Below are positions 1 through 8,869 of a stretch of DNA of 46,087 bases, one piece after another. The stretch is from JBCBSZ01 sp039185015. GTDB lineage: Bacteria > Actinomycetota > Acidimicrobiia > Acidimicrobiales > Poriferisodalaceae. Below the pieces are notes generated by a model that saw nothing but the letters and a program-made list of their open reading frames with translations, had not been told where the DNA came from and searched no databases. Both the position numbers and the translations under genes were made by a program. Every line of letters starts with the position of its first letter. The first letter of the stretch is position 1. The stretch covers positions 1 to 46,087 of the forward strand of contig JBCDAU010000043.1 in the NCBI GenBank assembly GCA_039185015.1, in the 5' to 3' direction.

Positions 1-1
1 C

Positions 2-586
2 ACCGACGAGATCTATGAGCACCTGACCTACGACGACAACGAGTTCGTCTCGATGCCCGTCGTGGTGCCCGAGCTGGCCGAACGCTGCCTCGTGCTCAAC
101 GGCGTCGCGAAGACCTTCGCGATGACCGGCTGGCGGGTCGGGTGGATCGTCGGTCCGCCCGACGTCGTCAAGGCCGCCACCAACCTGCAGTCCCACCAGA
201 CCAGCAACGTCTGCAACGTCGCGCAGCACGCCGCGTTCGCGGCCGTGACCGGTTCGCTCGACGCCGTCGCCGAGATGCGCCAGGCGTTCGACCGCCGGCG
301 CCTCGTCATGTGGGAGATGCTGTCGGCGATCGACGGGGTCGAGTGCCCGCGGCCGCAGGGTGCCTTCTACGCCTATCCATCCTTCGCCGGTGTGATCGGA
401 CGTACCGTCGCCGGGCGTGAGATCGCGTCCTCGCTCGATCTGTCAGCGGTTCTGCTCGACGAGGCGAAGGTGGCCATCGTGCCCGCCGAGGCCTTCGGCG
501 CCGAGGCCGCCGCCCGGCTCTCGTTCGCGCTGGGCGATGACGATCTGCGGGAGGGTGTCGGCCGCATCGCCGAGCTGCTCGGATGA
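2..586 (+). CDS. Class I/II aminotransferase, C-terminal part (5' end outside the window)
   Basis: PLP-dependent aminotransferase of the aspartate aminotransferase fold, cut by the window edge; 194 residues remain of a family usually near 390. The reading frame is open from base 2 and starts with DEIYEHLTYD, the conserved Asp-x-x-Tyr stretch that contacts the PLP ring. The motif GVAKTFAMTGWRVGW follows; its Lys is the Schiff-base lysine. The late RLSFAL segment holds the Arg that binds the substrate carboxylate. The substrate cannot be read from the sequence; aspartate, alanine or an aromatic amino acid are all possible. The next gene starts 75 bases downstream on the same strand with its own promoter. 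Confidence 0.9.
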   Translation, partial: TDEIYEHLTYDDNEFVSMPVVVPELAERCLVLNGVAKTFAMTGWRVGWIVGPPDVVKAATNLQSHQTSNVCNVAQHAAFAAVTGSLDAVAEMRQAFDRRRLVMWEMLSAIDGVECPRPQGAFYAYPSFAGVIGRTVAGREIASSLDLSAVLLDEAKVAIVPAEAFGAEAAARLSFALGDDDLREGVGRIAELLG

Positions 587-648
587 ACCTGCGCCGACCA
601 TCGACCACGCAGCGTGAGGGCATCACCGACACCTGCGTCGTCCTCCAG

Positions 649-654
649 TACGGT
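649..654 (+). promoter_or_regulatory. -10 box of a leaderless promoter for the subtilase gene
   Basis: TACGGT fits the actinobacterial TANNNT -10 pattern and ends 7 bases before the GTG at 662, so transcription should begin at or beside that start codon. This decides the start: the alternative GTG at 614 has no ribosome binding site and would place an odd Ser-rich stretch before the signal peptide. Confidence 0.5.
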
Positions 655-661
655 CGGCGCC

Positions 662-3600
662 GTGCCAGTCCTGCGTCCCGGGTGGGGTCGCGGGCGTTCC
701 GCCCTGGCGCTGATGGTCGTGATCACGGCCTGGTTCAGCGCTGCCGGTGCCGGGGCGCTCGACGATTCGTCGTCGACGGCCGCTGACGATCCCGAGCTCA
801 CCGATCAGGTCGCGCTCGTCCGCGACGCGAACGGCCTGCTCGCGGTGGTCGCGGTGCCCGCTGGCGACCTGGTCATCGGGGCCGGCGTCGACCTCGACGG
901 GCTCGAGGTGCTGGCCGTCGGCCCCGACGGCCACATGGAGGGTGCGCAGGTCGCACTGCCCGAGCCCGACCCCGTGCGAGGCGCCCAGTACCACCTCGAC
1001 GTGATCGAGGCGGAGGCCCTGTGGCCGGTCGGCACCGGTGCGGGCACGACCATCGCCATCCTCGACTCCGGGGTCAGGGGCTCCCACAGCGACCTGTTCG
1101 GCCGCGTGCTGCCCGGTGCCTGCTTCCTGGGTGGCGGTGGCACGCCGTGTGCGGTCCCCGGACAGGGCCCCGGTCCGTTCCACCCCCACGGCACCCACGT
1201 CGCCGGGATCGCTGCCGCCGCGGCGGGCAACGGCATCGGGGTCGTCGGTGTGGCCCCCGATGCGCAGGTCCTGCCGGTCCGCGTGCTCGACGAGAACAAC
1301 AACGGCTTCCTCAGCGATCTCGCCGCCGGCGTGGTCTGGGCGATCCAGACCGATCTCGACGGTGACGGCGTCGCCCCCGACGTCGACGTCATCAACCTCT
1401 CGATCCAGAGCCAGTCGTCGAACGCCGTGCTCCGCGCCGCGATCGACCAGGCGCTGGCGCTCGGCATCCCGGTCATCGCCTCCGCCGGCAACCTCGGCGG
1501 CGTCGGGAACCCGGCGGTGTTCCCCGCATCGGAGGCCGGGGTCGTCGGCGTGGGCTCGGTCGGCTTCGTGGGCGGTCAGCTCGGTCGGGCGCCGACCTCG
1601 AGCTTCGGTCCCTGGGTCGATCTCGTCAGCCCCGGCGTCGACATCTGGTCGATCGGCATCGCCGACGACACCGACGTGTCGATCCGCTCCGGGACCTCGA
1701 TGTCGGCCCCGCAGGTCAGTGCGGCCGCAGCGGTCATCCGCTCGGTTCGGCCCGAGCTCAGGCCGGCCGAGATCTCCGACCTGCTGCTCGCCTCCACCAG
1801 CGACCTCGGTCCGCCCGGCCGCGACGACGAATACGGCGCCGGCGTGCTCGATCTGGAGCTGCTCGCGGCGGCGCTCACCGCCGACGCGCCGCTCGAGCCG
1901 CTGATCGTCGCCGCCGAGCCTGGCGATCGGCAGGTGACCCTCACCTGGACCGGTGGGCCGGTCTCGGTGACCGGCTGGTCGATCGAGGTCGACGGCACGC
2001 CGGTCGTCACCGTCCCGGCCGACGCCCGTCGCTACGTCGTCGGGGCCACGGATCGGACCCCCCGCAGCTACGGCGTCGTGCCGCTCGTGCACTACGTCGC
2101 GCTCGAGGGCGCCGCGTCCGAGCCGGTCAGCGCGTTCACCCCGCCGGGAGCGCCGACCGGGCTCGTGGTCGAGCCGGGCCCACATCGCCTCGAGCTCCGG
2201 TGGGACGCCCCCGCCGACGACGGTGGCTCGCCGATCGTCGATCACCTCGTCCGCGTGTTCGTGGACGAGACCCTCGTCGCCGAGCAGATCGCCACGTCCG
2301 ATGCGGCGATCGTGCGCGACCTCCCGCCCCGCGGCACCTACCGGGTCGAGGTGAGCGCCCGCACGGCGGTGGCGGACGGCCCACCCGCGACGGTCACGGC
2401 CGAGACGCTCGGCCTCGAACCTCCCGGCGAGCCGGTCGTCACCTCGATCATCATCGCCGACGAGGCGCTCGTACTGGACTGGGAGCCGGTCGTCGGTCCC
2501 GCCGAGTTCTACGACATCATCACCCCGCAGGGGACCGTCGAGCGGCTGCCGGCGGGCATCACCCGCTGGGAGGGCCCGCCGCCGACCGACCGGCCGGCCC
2601 GACTGATCGCCGTCGTGGCGGTCAACGACCTCGGCTCGACGCGCTCGAAGTGGCAGACCCTGCCCGACCTGCCCGCGCCGGTCGCCGACGTGACCGCCGA
2701 CGTCCAGGGCAGCGACATCGTGGTGACGTGGACGGCACCCGACGGGCCGCCGGACCCGATCGGCTTCCTGGTCGAGTGGGGCGTCACCGGCGGCGCCCTG
2801 GTGAGCAGCGAGAGCGTCGACGGCACCTCGTTCCGGGTGCGACCCGACGAGCTCGACCGCCCGGTCACCGTCAGCGTTCGGGCCCGCGTCGATCGTGCGT
2901 TCGGACCAGCCGTCACCGTCGACGTGCCCGCGCTGTTCGAGACCCCGGTCGCCGCCTCGGACCTCGTCGCGACGGCCACGGACTCCGGCATCGACCTGAC
3001 CTGGACCGCCGGCAGCGGATCGGTCGACCTGGTGGTGCTCGAGCGTCGGGTCGGCAACGGCGACTGGGACACCCTGGTGCTGCTCACGCCCGACGCCACC
3101 TCCGCCGACGATCCGAGGGCCCCGGCGGGGGTCACGATCGCCTACCGGCTCCGCAGCGTCGGTCCGCCGGGCGAGGTGGTGTCCGAGGAGGTGTCGATCA
3201 CGGTGCCGATCCCGCTGACCGCACCGGTCGATCTCGTGGCCAGCTCCGTGCGGCCACCGGACCTCGACGTCGCCTGGAGCCCACCGGCGTCCGGCGTCCC
3301 CGGTGACGGCTACCAGGTCGCGGTCAGCACGGCCGGCCAGATGGTCAGCTCGTTGGTGACCGAAGGAGCGTCGGTGTCGCTGAGCGAGCTGCCCCGAGGG
3401 GTGCCGCTCACCGTCGAGGTCCGGGCGCTCGAGCAGGGGCGCCGGGGCCCGGCCGCAGCGGCGATCGCGGTCGTCCCGCACCAGGGCTACTGGCTGGTCG
3501 GCTCGGACGGCGAGCTCCGTCCCTTCGGCGGAGTGACGGCGCTGCTCGACGCCGTGGGGCTCACCGCCGCCCGGTCGGCCATCACCGACGGCGAGCGCGC

Positions 3601-4255
3601 CGTCGCCGCGACCGGCGAGGCCGAATCCGGCGCCGTGAGCGTCCTGTTGTCCGACGGTGTGGTCGTGCCCGCGGGTGCCCAGGTCACGGCCCAGGGGGTC
3701 GTCGACGACCTGCTGCCGGGGGAGCGGCCCACGGGCCTGGCGCTGACGCCGACGGGAGGCGGTGCCTGGATCAGCACCGATCGCGGCCGGGTCATCCCGA
3801 GTGGCGACGCGATCTGGTTCGGCGACCTCGACGGCGTCCCGCTCGCTGGGGAGATCGTCGGTGTGGCGTCGGCGCCGGATGGTCGGGGGTACGTGTTGGC
3901 GGCGGCGGACGGCGGTGTGTTCGCCTTCGGCAGCGCCTCGTTCCACGGTTCGATGGGGTCGGCGACGTTGGCGGCGCCGATCGTCGGTGTGGCGTCGGCG
4001 CCGGATGGTCGGGGGTACGTGTTGGCGGCGGCGGACGGCGGTGTGTTCGCCTTCGGCAGCGCCTCGTTCCACGGTTCGATGGGCGGCGTCACGCTCAACG
4101 CTCCGGTGGTGGGCGTCGTCCGCGAGGGTGACGGCTACGTGCTGGCGGCGGCCGACGGTGGCGTGTTCGCCTTCGGGCCCGATGCCGGCTTCGCCGGGAG
4201 CCTCGGCGACGGGGCGCTCGGCGCACCCATCGTGGGCATCGCCGTCCCGGTGTGA
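662..4255 (+). CDS. Secreted S8 subtilisin-like protease with fibronectin III domains and C-terminal repeats
   Basis: Large exported serine protease (1197 aa from the GTG at 662). A signal peptide covers about residues 1-33. The S8 catalytic domain has Asp135 in AILDSG, His179 in HGTHVAG, the oxyanion Asn in SAGN and Ser346 in SGTSMSAP, so the triad is intact. About six fibronectin type III-like units follow (roughly residues 410-940), each starting with a Pro-rich strand and carrying a conserved Trp (for example LTWTG, LRWDAP, VTWTAP). The C-terminus has about 42-residue repeats of the type GYVLAAADGGVFAFG, often seen in secreted acidimicrobial proteins and perhaps a beta-propeller-like surface module. 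No sortase motif or C-terminal membrane anchor is visible. Role inferred: extracellular protein degradation or processing of surface proteins. Confidence 0.85.
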   Translation: MPVLRPGWGRGRSALALMVVITAWFSAAGAGALDDSSSTAADDPELTDQVALVRDANGLLAVVAVPAGDLVIGAGVDLDGLEVLAVGPDGHMEGAQVALPEPDPVRGAQYHLDVIEAEALWPVGTGAGTTIAILDSGVRGSHSDLFGRVLPGACFLGGGGTPCAVPGQGPGPFHPHGTHVAGIAAAAAGNGIGVVGVAPDAQVLPVRVLDENNNGFLSDLAAGVVWAIQTDLDGDGVAPDVDVINLSIQSQSSNAVLRAAIDQALALGIPVIASAGNLGGVGNPAVFPASEAGVVGVGSVGFVGGQLGRAPTSSFGPWVDLVSPGVDIWSIGIADDTDVSIRSGTSMSAPQVSAAAAVIRSVRPELRPAEISDLLLASTSDLGPPGRDDEYGAGVLDLELLAAALTADAPLEPLIVAAEPGDRQVTLTWTGGPVSVTGWSIEVDGTPVVTVPADARRYVVGATDRTPRSYGVVPLVHYVALEGAASEPVSAFTPPGAPTGLVVEPGPHRLELRWDAPADDGGSPIVDHLVRVFVDETLVAEQIATSDAAIVRDLPPRGTYRVEVSARTAVADGPPATVTAETLGLEPPGEPVVTSIIIADEALVLDWEPVVGPAEFYDIITPQGTVERLPAGITRWEGPPPTDRPARLIAVVAVNDLGSTRSKWQTLPDLPAPVADVTADVQGSDIVVTWTAPDGPPDPIGFLVEWGVTGGALVSSESVDGTSFRVRPDELDRPVTVSVRARVDRAFGPAVTVDVPALFETPVAASDLVATATDSGIDLTWTAGSGSVDLVVLERRVGNGDWDTLVLLTPDATSADDPRAPAGVTIAYRLRSVGPPGEVVSEEVSITVPIPLTAPVDLVASSVRPPDLDVAWSPPASGVPGDGYQVAVSTAGQMVSSLVTEGASVSLSELPRGVPLTVEVRALEQGRRGPAAAAIAVVPHQGYWLVGSDGELRPFGGVTALLDAVGLTAARSAITDGERAVAATGEAESGAVSVLLSDGVVVPAGAQVTAQGVVDDLLPGERPTGLALTPTGGGAWISTDRGRVIPSGDAIWFGDLDGVPLAGEIVGVASAPDGRGYVLAAADGGVFAFGSASFHGSMGSATLAAPIVGVASAPDGRGYVLAAADGGVFAFGSASFHGSMGGVTLNAPVVGVVREGDGYVLAAADGGVFAFGPDAGFAGSLGDGALGAPIVGIAVPV
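3854..3957 (+). repeat. 104-bp direct repeat, copy 1 (inside the subtilase gene)
   Basis: This stretch is identical base for base to 3980-4083 (period 126 bp, 42 codons). It encodes the IVGVASAPDGRGYVLAAADG-type unit and continues through FAFGSASFHGSMG. Confidence 0.9.
3980..4083 (+). repeat. 104-bp direct repeat, copy 2 (inside the subtilase gene)
   Basis: Second identical copy of the unit at 3854-3957. A third, diverged unit follows at about 4105-4200: it keeps the protein motif LAAADGGVFAFG but uses different codons. Confidence 0.9.
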
Positions 4256-4295
4256 CGGTTTCCGCGCTTCGCTGACACCACGCTCCGCGTCGGGC

Positions 4296-4301
4296 TAGGG
4301 T
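4296..4301 (+). promoter_or_regulatory. -10 box upstream of the lipoprotein gene
   Basis: TAGGGT matches TANNNT. The predicted transcription start near 4308 leaves about 20 bases of leader, with a GGGGAG/AGGGGG-rich stretch before the GTG at 4328. Confidence 0.4.
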
Positions 4302-4327
4302 CGCAGCGGGGAGCACCAGGGGGTCAT

Positions 4328-4987
4328 GTGAGCGGGGTACGGAGTCGTCGGAGCCGGGCGGTTGCGAGCGTGCTCGGCATGGCGCTCGTGCTCGCGGCCT
4401 GTGGCGGAGGTGGCGACGGTGACGACGCGGCCGAGACGTCAATGCCGGCCGAGACCGTCGCCGTCGCGGCGGCCGAGGTCGCGGCGCCCACGACGGTGGC
4501 CACCACGACCACGACGGTCGCTCCGCCGCTCACGGCCGACGACACGCTGACGACCGGCGGCCTCGGCGAGGTCCGCATCGGCATGACGATCGGTGAGGCC
4601 GAGGTGGCGAGCGGACGGCTGCTCGACAGCCCACCGGGCGCCGACGACCAGGAGTGCTTCGTCGCCACGCCCCGCAACCTCCCCGGCGTCGAATTCGTCG
4701 TGGCCGAGGGCCGGATCCGTGTCGTCGACGTGACCACGAGCGCCGTGACGACCCGGTCCGGTGCTGCGGTCGGCATGGCCGCTGACGACATCCGGGCGCT
4801 GTTCGGTGAGCGGATCGACGAGACCCCGATCGAGGGGGCGGCGGCGCTCACCTTCGTGCCGGCCGACGAGGCCGATCAGGACAAGCGGGTCGTGTTCTTC
4901 ACCGACGGCACGAGCGTCACGCGCATGATGTCGGGCACGCTGCCCCACGTCCTGCGGGTCGATCCGTGCCTGGCCGCAGGGGGCTGA
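4328..4987 (+). CDS. Putative lipoprotein of unknown function
   Basis: A 219-residue exported protein. The first 25 residues form a lipoprotein signal peptide ending in the lipobox LAAC (Cys25), so the mature protein should be anchored to the outer face of the membrane. A Thr/Ala-rich linker (about 30-70) precedes a globular part containing GLGEVRIGMTIGEAE, a pattern I know from small actinobacterial envelope proteins that resemble a BLIP/SmpA-like fold; that resemblance is weak. Two Cys near the middle and the C-terminus (ECFV, DPCLA) could form a disulfide outside the cell. The start is GTG. It converges with the sulfotransferase gene 10 bases downstream. No enzymatic motif is seen. Confidence 0.7.
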   Translation: MSGVRSRRSRAVASVLGMALVLAACGGGGDGDDAAETSMPAETVAVAAAEVAAPTTVATTTTTVAPPLTADDTLTTGGLGEVRIGMTIGEAEVASGRLLDSPPGADDQECFVATPRNLPGVEFVVAEGRIRVVDVTTSAVTTRSGAAVGMAADDIRALFGERIDETPIEGAAALTFVPADEADQDKRVVFFTDGTSVTRMMSGTLPHVLRVDPCLAAGG

Positions 4988-4997
4988 GCGCCGTCGG

Positions 4998-5879
4998 TCA
5001 GTAGGGTCGGGCCACGCGCTGCAGCGTCGCCCACGGCGGGAACTCACCGAGCTGGTCGGTGACCTCCTCGGTCTCCCGGAGCAGCAGATCCCTCGCGTCG
5101 AGCAGACCCGGTCGCTCGTGGGACTCCGCCGGCCAGTGCAGGTCGAGTCGTCGGATGTCGCGCCGGGCGCTCGGCGGCACCAGGCGGCGGGCCCGGCTGT
5201 GGCCGATCCGGCGGGCGAGGTTGCGCAACGCCGGACTCCTGGCGATCACCGTGGAGGACGGGAACGGGGTGATGCGCGGCAGGTCGCCGGGCTCGAAGCC
5301 GAGGAATTGCTCGAGATCGTTGACCCACGCCCAGCTGGTGGTGAGGGTCTCGTAGTAGATGAAGCGGAGCCGCTCGTCACCGAGCGCAGCGAGCAGGCGC
5401 CGAACCGGGTCGAGGTAGCGGGACGCGTTGACCGCCTCCTGGGCGACCGAGCGGGGCGCGCCGGCCTCGACCGGCTGGGACCCACGGTGCACGAACACGT
5501 CGAAGGCGACGCGCATGGCCTCGGGCTCGCGGGCGAGCCGGAGGCGTCGGTAGTGGGCGAGGAGCCGGTCGGCGGGATCCCGCAGCAACACGATGAGCCG
5601 AACGTCGTCCCCGAGCCGCTGCACGGCCTCGTGGAGGCCGGCGTGACCGAAGCCCTGAGGTCCGCCGCCCATCACGTACTGAGCCGAGCTCACCGCCGGA
5701 TGGCGGAGCACGACCTCCCAGTCGTCCATGCCGAGCGTGAGCCCCAGGTGGGACGTGTCCACCAACTTGCTGCTGGCGAGCGCGTCGCGAACGAGCGAGA
5801 TGCCGGCTGCTTCGGGGCCGGTCACGACGAGGGGAAGGGGTCGAGACACCAGCGTCCGAGTATGCCAGAGCCGGCGCAC
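4998..5879 (-). CDS. Sulfotransferase-like protein
   Basis: 293-residue protein resembling PAPS-dependent carbohydrate sulfotransferases. The clearest sign is VLLRDPADRLLAHYRRL near residues 95-110, the 3'-phosphate-binding motif (R-D-P-x-x-R-x-x-x-x-Y), followed by a helical middle region and a C-terminal YYETL segment. The 5'-phosphosulfate loop, normally xPKxGTTSL, is present only as VTGPEAAGISLVRDAL without the usual Lys, so activity is uncertain. It is divergent from the UDP-sugar genes and may modify the polysaccharide made there (inference). The GTG at 5879 has a GGAG six bases upstream; a second GTG at 5849 would remove ten residues and start closer to the family's usual N-terminus. 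Confidence 0.65.
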   Translation of the reverse strand: MRRLWHTRTLVSRPLPLVVTGPEAAGISLVRDALASSKLVDTSHLGLTLGMDDWEVVLRHPAVSSAQYVMGGGPQGFGHAGLHEAVQRLGDDVRLIVLLRDPADRLLAHYRRLRLAREPEAMRVAFDVFVHRGSQPVEAGAPRSVAQEAVNASRYLDPVRRLLAALGDERLRFIYYETLTTSWAWVNDLEQFLGFEPGDLPRITPFPSSTVIARSPALRNLARRIGHSRARRLVPPSARRDIRRLDLHWPAESHERPGLLDARDLLLRETEEVTDQLGEFPPWATLQRVARPY

Positions 5880-5913
5880 GAGTTGCTCCGTCGTTGTTCC
5901 GGTCCTTACCTCA

Positions 5914-5919
5914 TAGCGT
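5914..5919 (+). promoter_or_regulatory. -10 box for the polysaccharide operon
   Basis: TAGCGT lies 38 bases before the ugd start. The gene has a purine-rich site (AGGGAG) directly upstream of its ATG, so this transcript probably has a leader of about 30 bases. Confidence 0.4.
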
Positions 5920-5957
5920 GGTCAGACCGATTGCCTGAGAAGGGACGAGCAGGGAGC

Positions 5958-7241
5958 ATGGCGACCGTGAGCAACATCGGAGTGATCGGGGCGGGCTACG
6001 TCGGGCTGACGACGGCCGTGTGCTTCGCCAAGCTGGGCCATCGCGTGGTGTGCGCGGACATCGATCCGGACAAGATCGACCGTCTGCAGCGCGGTGAGGT
6101 GCCGATCCTGGAACACGGCCTCCAGGAGCTGCTGGATCTCGGCTTGTCCGAAGGCAACGTCGAGTTCGTCGTGGGTGCCCGACATGCGGTCGTCGACGCC
6201 GAGTTCGCGTACCTGTGCGTGCCGACGCCGCAGCGTGCCGATGGCTCGGCCGACCTCAGCTACATCGAGCAGGCCGCGTCCGAGATCGCCGGCGACCTCC
6301 CCGCCGAGGCGATCGTCGTCAACAAGTCGACGGTCCCCGTCGGTTCGACCCGCGTGGTGGAGCGGGCGCTCGGTCGTCCGGACGTCTCGGTCGTGTCCAA
6401 CCCCGAGTTCCTGCGCGAGGGGTCGGCCGTCCACGATTTCTTCCAGCCGGATCGCATCGTCATCGGTGCCGACGACCGTGCCGCGGCAGCCAAGGTCGCT
6501 TCGCTCTACCTCGGCGTCCCGGCACCGGTGGTCGTCACCGACCCACGCTCGGCCGAGACCATCAAGTACGCCGCCAACGCCTTCCTCGCCACCAAGCTCT
6601 CGTTCGCCAACGCCATCGCCGCGATCTGCGAAGGCGTCGGTGCCGACGTCAACGACGTCATGCTCGGCATCGGCTACGACCAGCGGATCGGTCCGGACTT
6701 CCTCCGCCCGGGTCCCGGCTGGGGCGGCTCGTGCTTCCCCAAGGACACCAAGGCGCTCGTCAACATCGCCGAGGTCGGCGGCTACGACTTCGAGATGCTG
6801 CGCTCGGTCATCGACGTCAACTTCCAGATGTTCGACCGCATGGTCGACAAGGCCGCCGAGCTCGTCGGTGGCGACCTCGCCGGCCGCAAGGTCGCCGTGT
6901 GGGGGCTGACGTTCAAGGCCCGCACCGACGACCTCCGCGACTCACCGTCGCTGGAGGTGATCGCTCGCATGTCCGACGCCGGCGCCGACGTCCACGCCTT
7001 CGATCCCGCGGTGCGCAAGGATCTCCCGGGCATGACCGTCCACGACGACCCCTACGAGGCCGTGCGCGACGCCGACGTGCTGCTCGTGCTGACCGAGTGG
7101 GACGACTTCCGGTGGCTCGACCTCGGCAAGACCGCCGAGCTGATGTCCACCGCGAAGGTGGTCGACACACGCAACGTCCTCGACCGTCAGGCGCTGCGCC
7201 GAAACGGCTTCGAGTTCCGCGTCGTCGGCGTCCCGAGCTAG
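5958..7241 (+). CDS. ugd: UDP-glucose 6-dehydrogenase
   Basis: Oxidises UDP-glucose twice with NAD+ to give UDP-glucuronate in the cytoplasm. 427 aa, normal for the family. The N-terminal Rossmann motif GVIGAGYVGL (residues 6-15), the NEFLREGSA-type segment in the middle (SNPEFLREGSA), and the catalytic Cys in GWGGSCFPKDTKAL are all present, followed by the C-terminal UDP-binding domain (VWGLTFKARTDDLRDSPS). The ATG at 5958 is chosen because it sits behind AGGGAG and opens directly into the Rossmann fold; the frame stays open far upstream without protein-like content. First gene of a tight operon: the next gene begins 9 bases later and uses its product. Confidence 0.95.
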   Translation: MATVSNIGVIGAGYVGLTTAVCFAKLGHRVVCADIDPDKIDRLQRGEVPILEHGLQELLDLGLSEGNVEFVVGARHAVVDAEFAYLCVPTPQRADGSADLSYIEQAASEIAGDLPAEAIVVNKSTVPVGSTRVVERALGRPDVSVVSNPEFLREGSAVHDFFQPDRIVIGADDRAAAAKVASLYLGVPAPVVVTDPRSAETIKYAANAFLATKLSFANAIAAICEGVGADVNDVMLGIGYDQRIGPDFLRPGPGWGGSCFPKDTKALVNIAEVGGYDFEMLRSVIDVNFQMFDRMVDKAAELVGGDLAGRKVAVWGLTFKARTDDLRDSPSLEVIARMSDAGADVHAFDPAVRKDLPGMTVHDDPYEAVRDADVLLVLTEWDDFRWLDLGKTAELMSTAKVVDTRNVLDRQALRRNGFEFRVVGVPS

Positions 7242-7250
7242 GGAGCCGCG

Positions 7251-8212
<962 letters not shown>

Positions 8213-8216
<4 letters not shown>

Positions 8217-8869
8217 GCGACACGGCGGCCGCTGCCGTCGACCCGCCGGCCCCGGCCGGATCAACCGCTCGTTGGCTCGGCATCGCCGCGCTGCTCGCCG
8301 CCGTCTGCGGTGCGCTGACCTTCGCCGTTCGTTCCACCGACGGTTTCGACGCCGAGGCCGAGCTCCTAGCCGAGTCTGGCAACCGGGTCTCGGAGACGAA
8401 CCGAGCCCTCGCTGCCGTCGAGGCGCTGCGCGACCGACCCGAGTTCACGGACCCACCGGACGGCGTCGACGAGATCGAGGCCGGTGTGCCCTTCGGGTCC
8501 GGGCTGATCGAGCTGCGCGTGCGGGCCGACACCGAGGCCGCAGCCGGTGCCCATGCCGGCACCCTCATCGAGGTCGTGCTCGCCGCGAGTCGGGACGAGG
8601 AGGTCCGCATCCTGGAGTCGCAGATCGCCGAGCTCGAGGTGACCCTCGAGGGCCTCGACCCGGCGAGCCGCGAGGCCGAGCGGGCGTTGGGCGACATCGA
8701 GGTCCGTCGCGGCCAGCTCGCCGTGCTCACCGGCCTGATCCAGCCGGTCGGCGAGATGGAGGTGAACGAGGTCGACGACCAGCCGCTGCGGGATGCGGTC
8801 GTCGTCGCCGTGGTCGTGCTGCTGGGCGTGGGCGTGATCGTTCCGAGGGCGCTCGGACCCGAGCGGTGA
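8213..8869 (+). CDS. Wzz-like polysaccharide chain-length determinant protein
   Basis: 218-residue membrane protein with the layout of Wzz/polysaccharide copolymerases: short cytoplasmic N-terminus, a first membrane helix at about residues 20-40, an extracytoplasmic part rich in charged coiled coil (ESQIAELEVTLEGLD, EVRRGQLAVLTGLIQP) and a second membrane helix at about 190-210 with a very short tail. No tyrosine kinase domain is fused. The GTG start at 8213 overlaps the uxs stop (GTGA), and the next gene overlaps this stop in the same way, so the three are translationally coupled. The assignment rests on topology and context more than on sequence motifs. Confidence 0.6.

Noticed and set aside
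623..4072. Long open frame of over 1100 codons on the minus strand opposite the subtilase gene
   Set aside because: It is Arg/Gly/Asp-rich with no recognisable motif and mirrors the codon pattern of the subtilase; long antisense frames are expected in DNA this rich in G+C.
5118..5957. Upstream extension of the ugd reading frame
   Set aside because: The extra 280 residues have no domain, lie opposite the sulfotransferase gene, and a good ribosome binding site plus the Rossmann start favour 5958.
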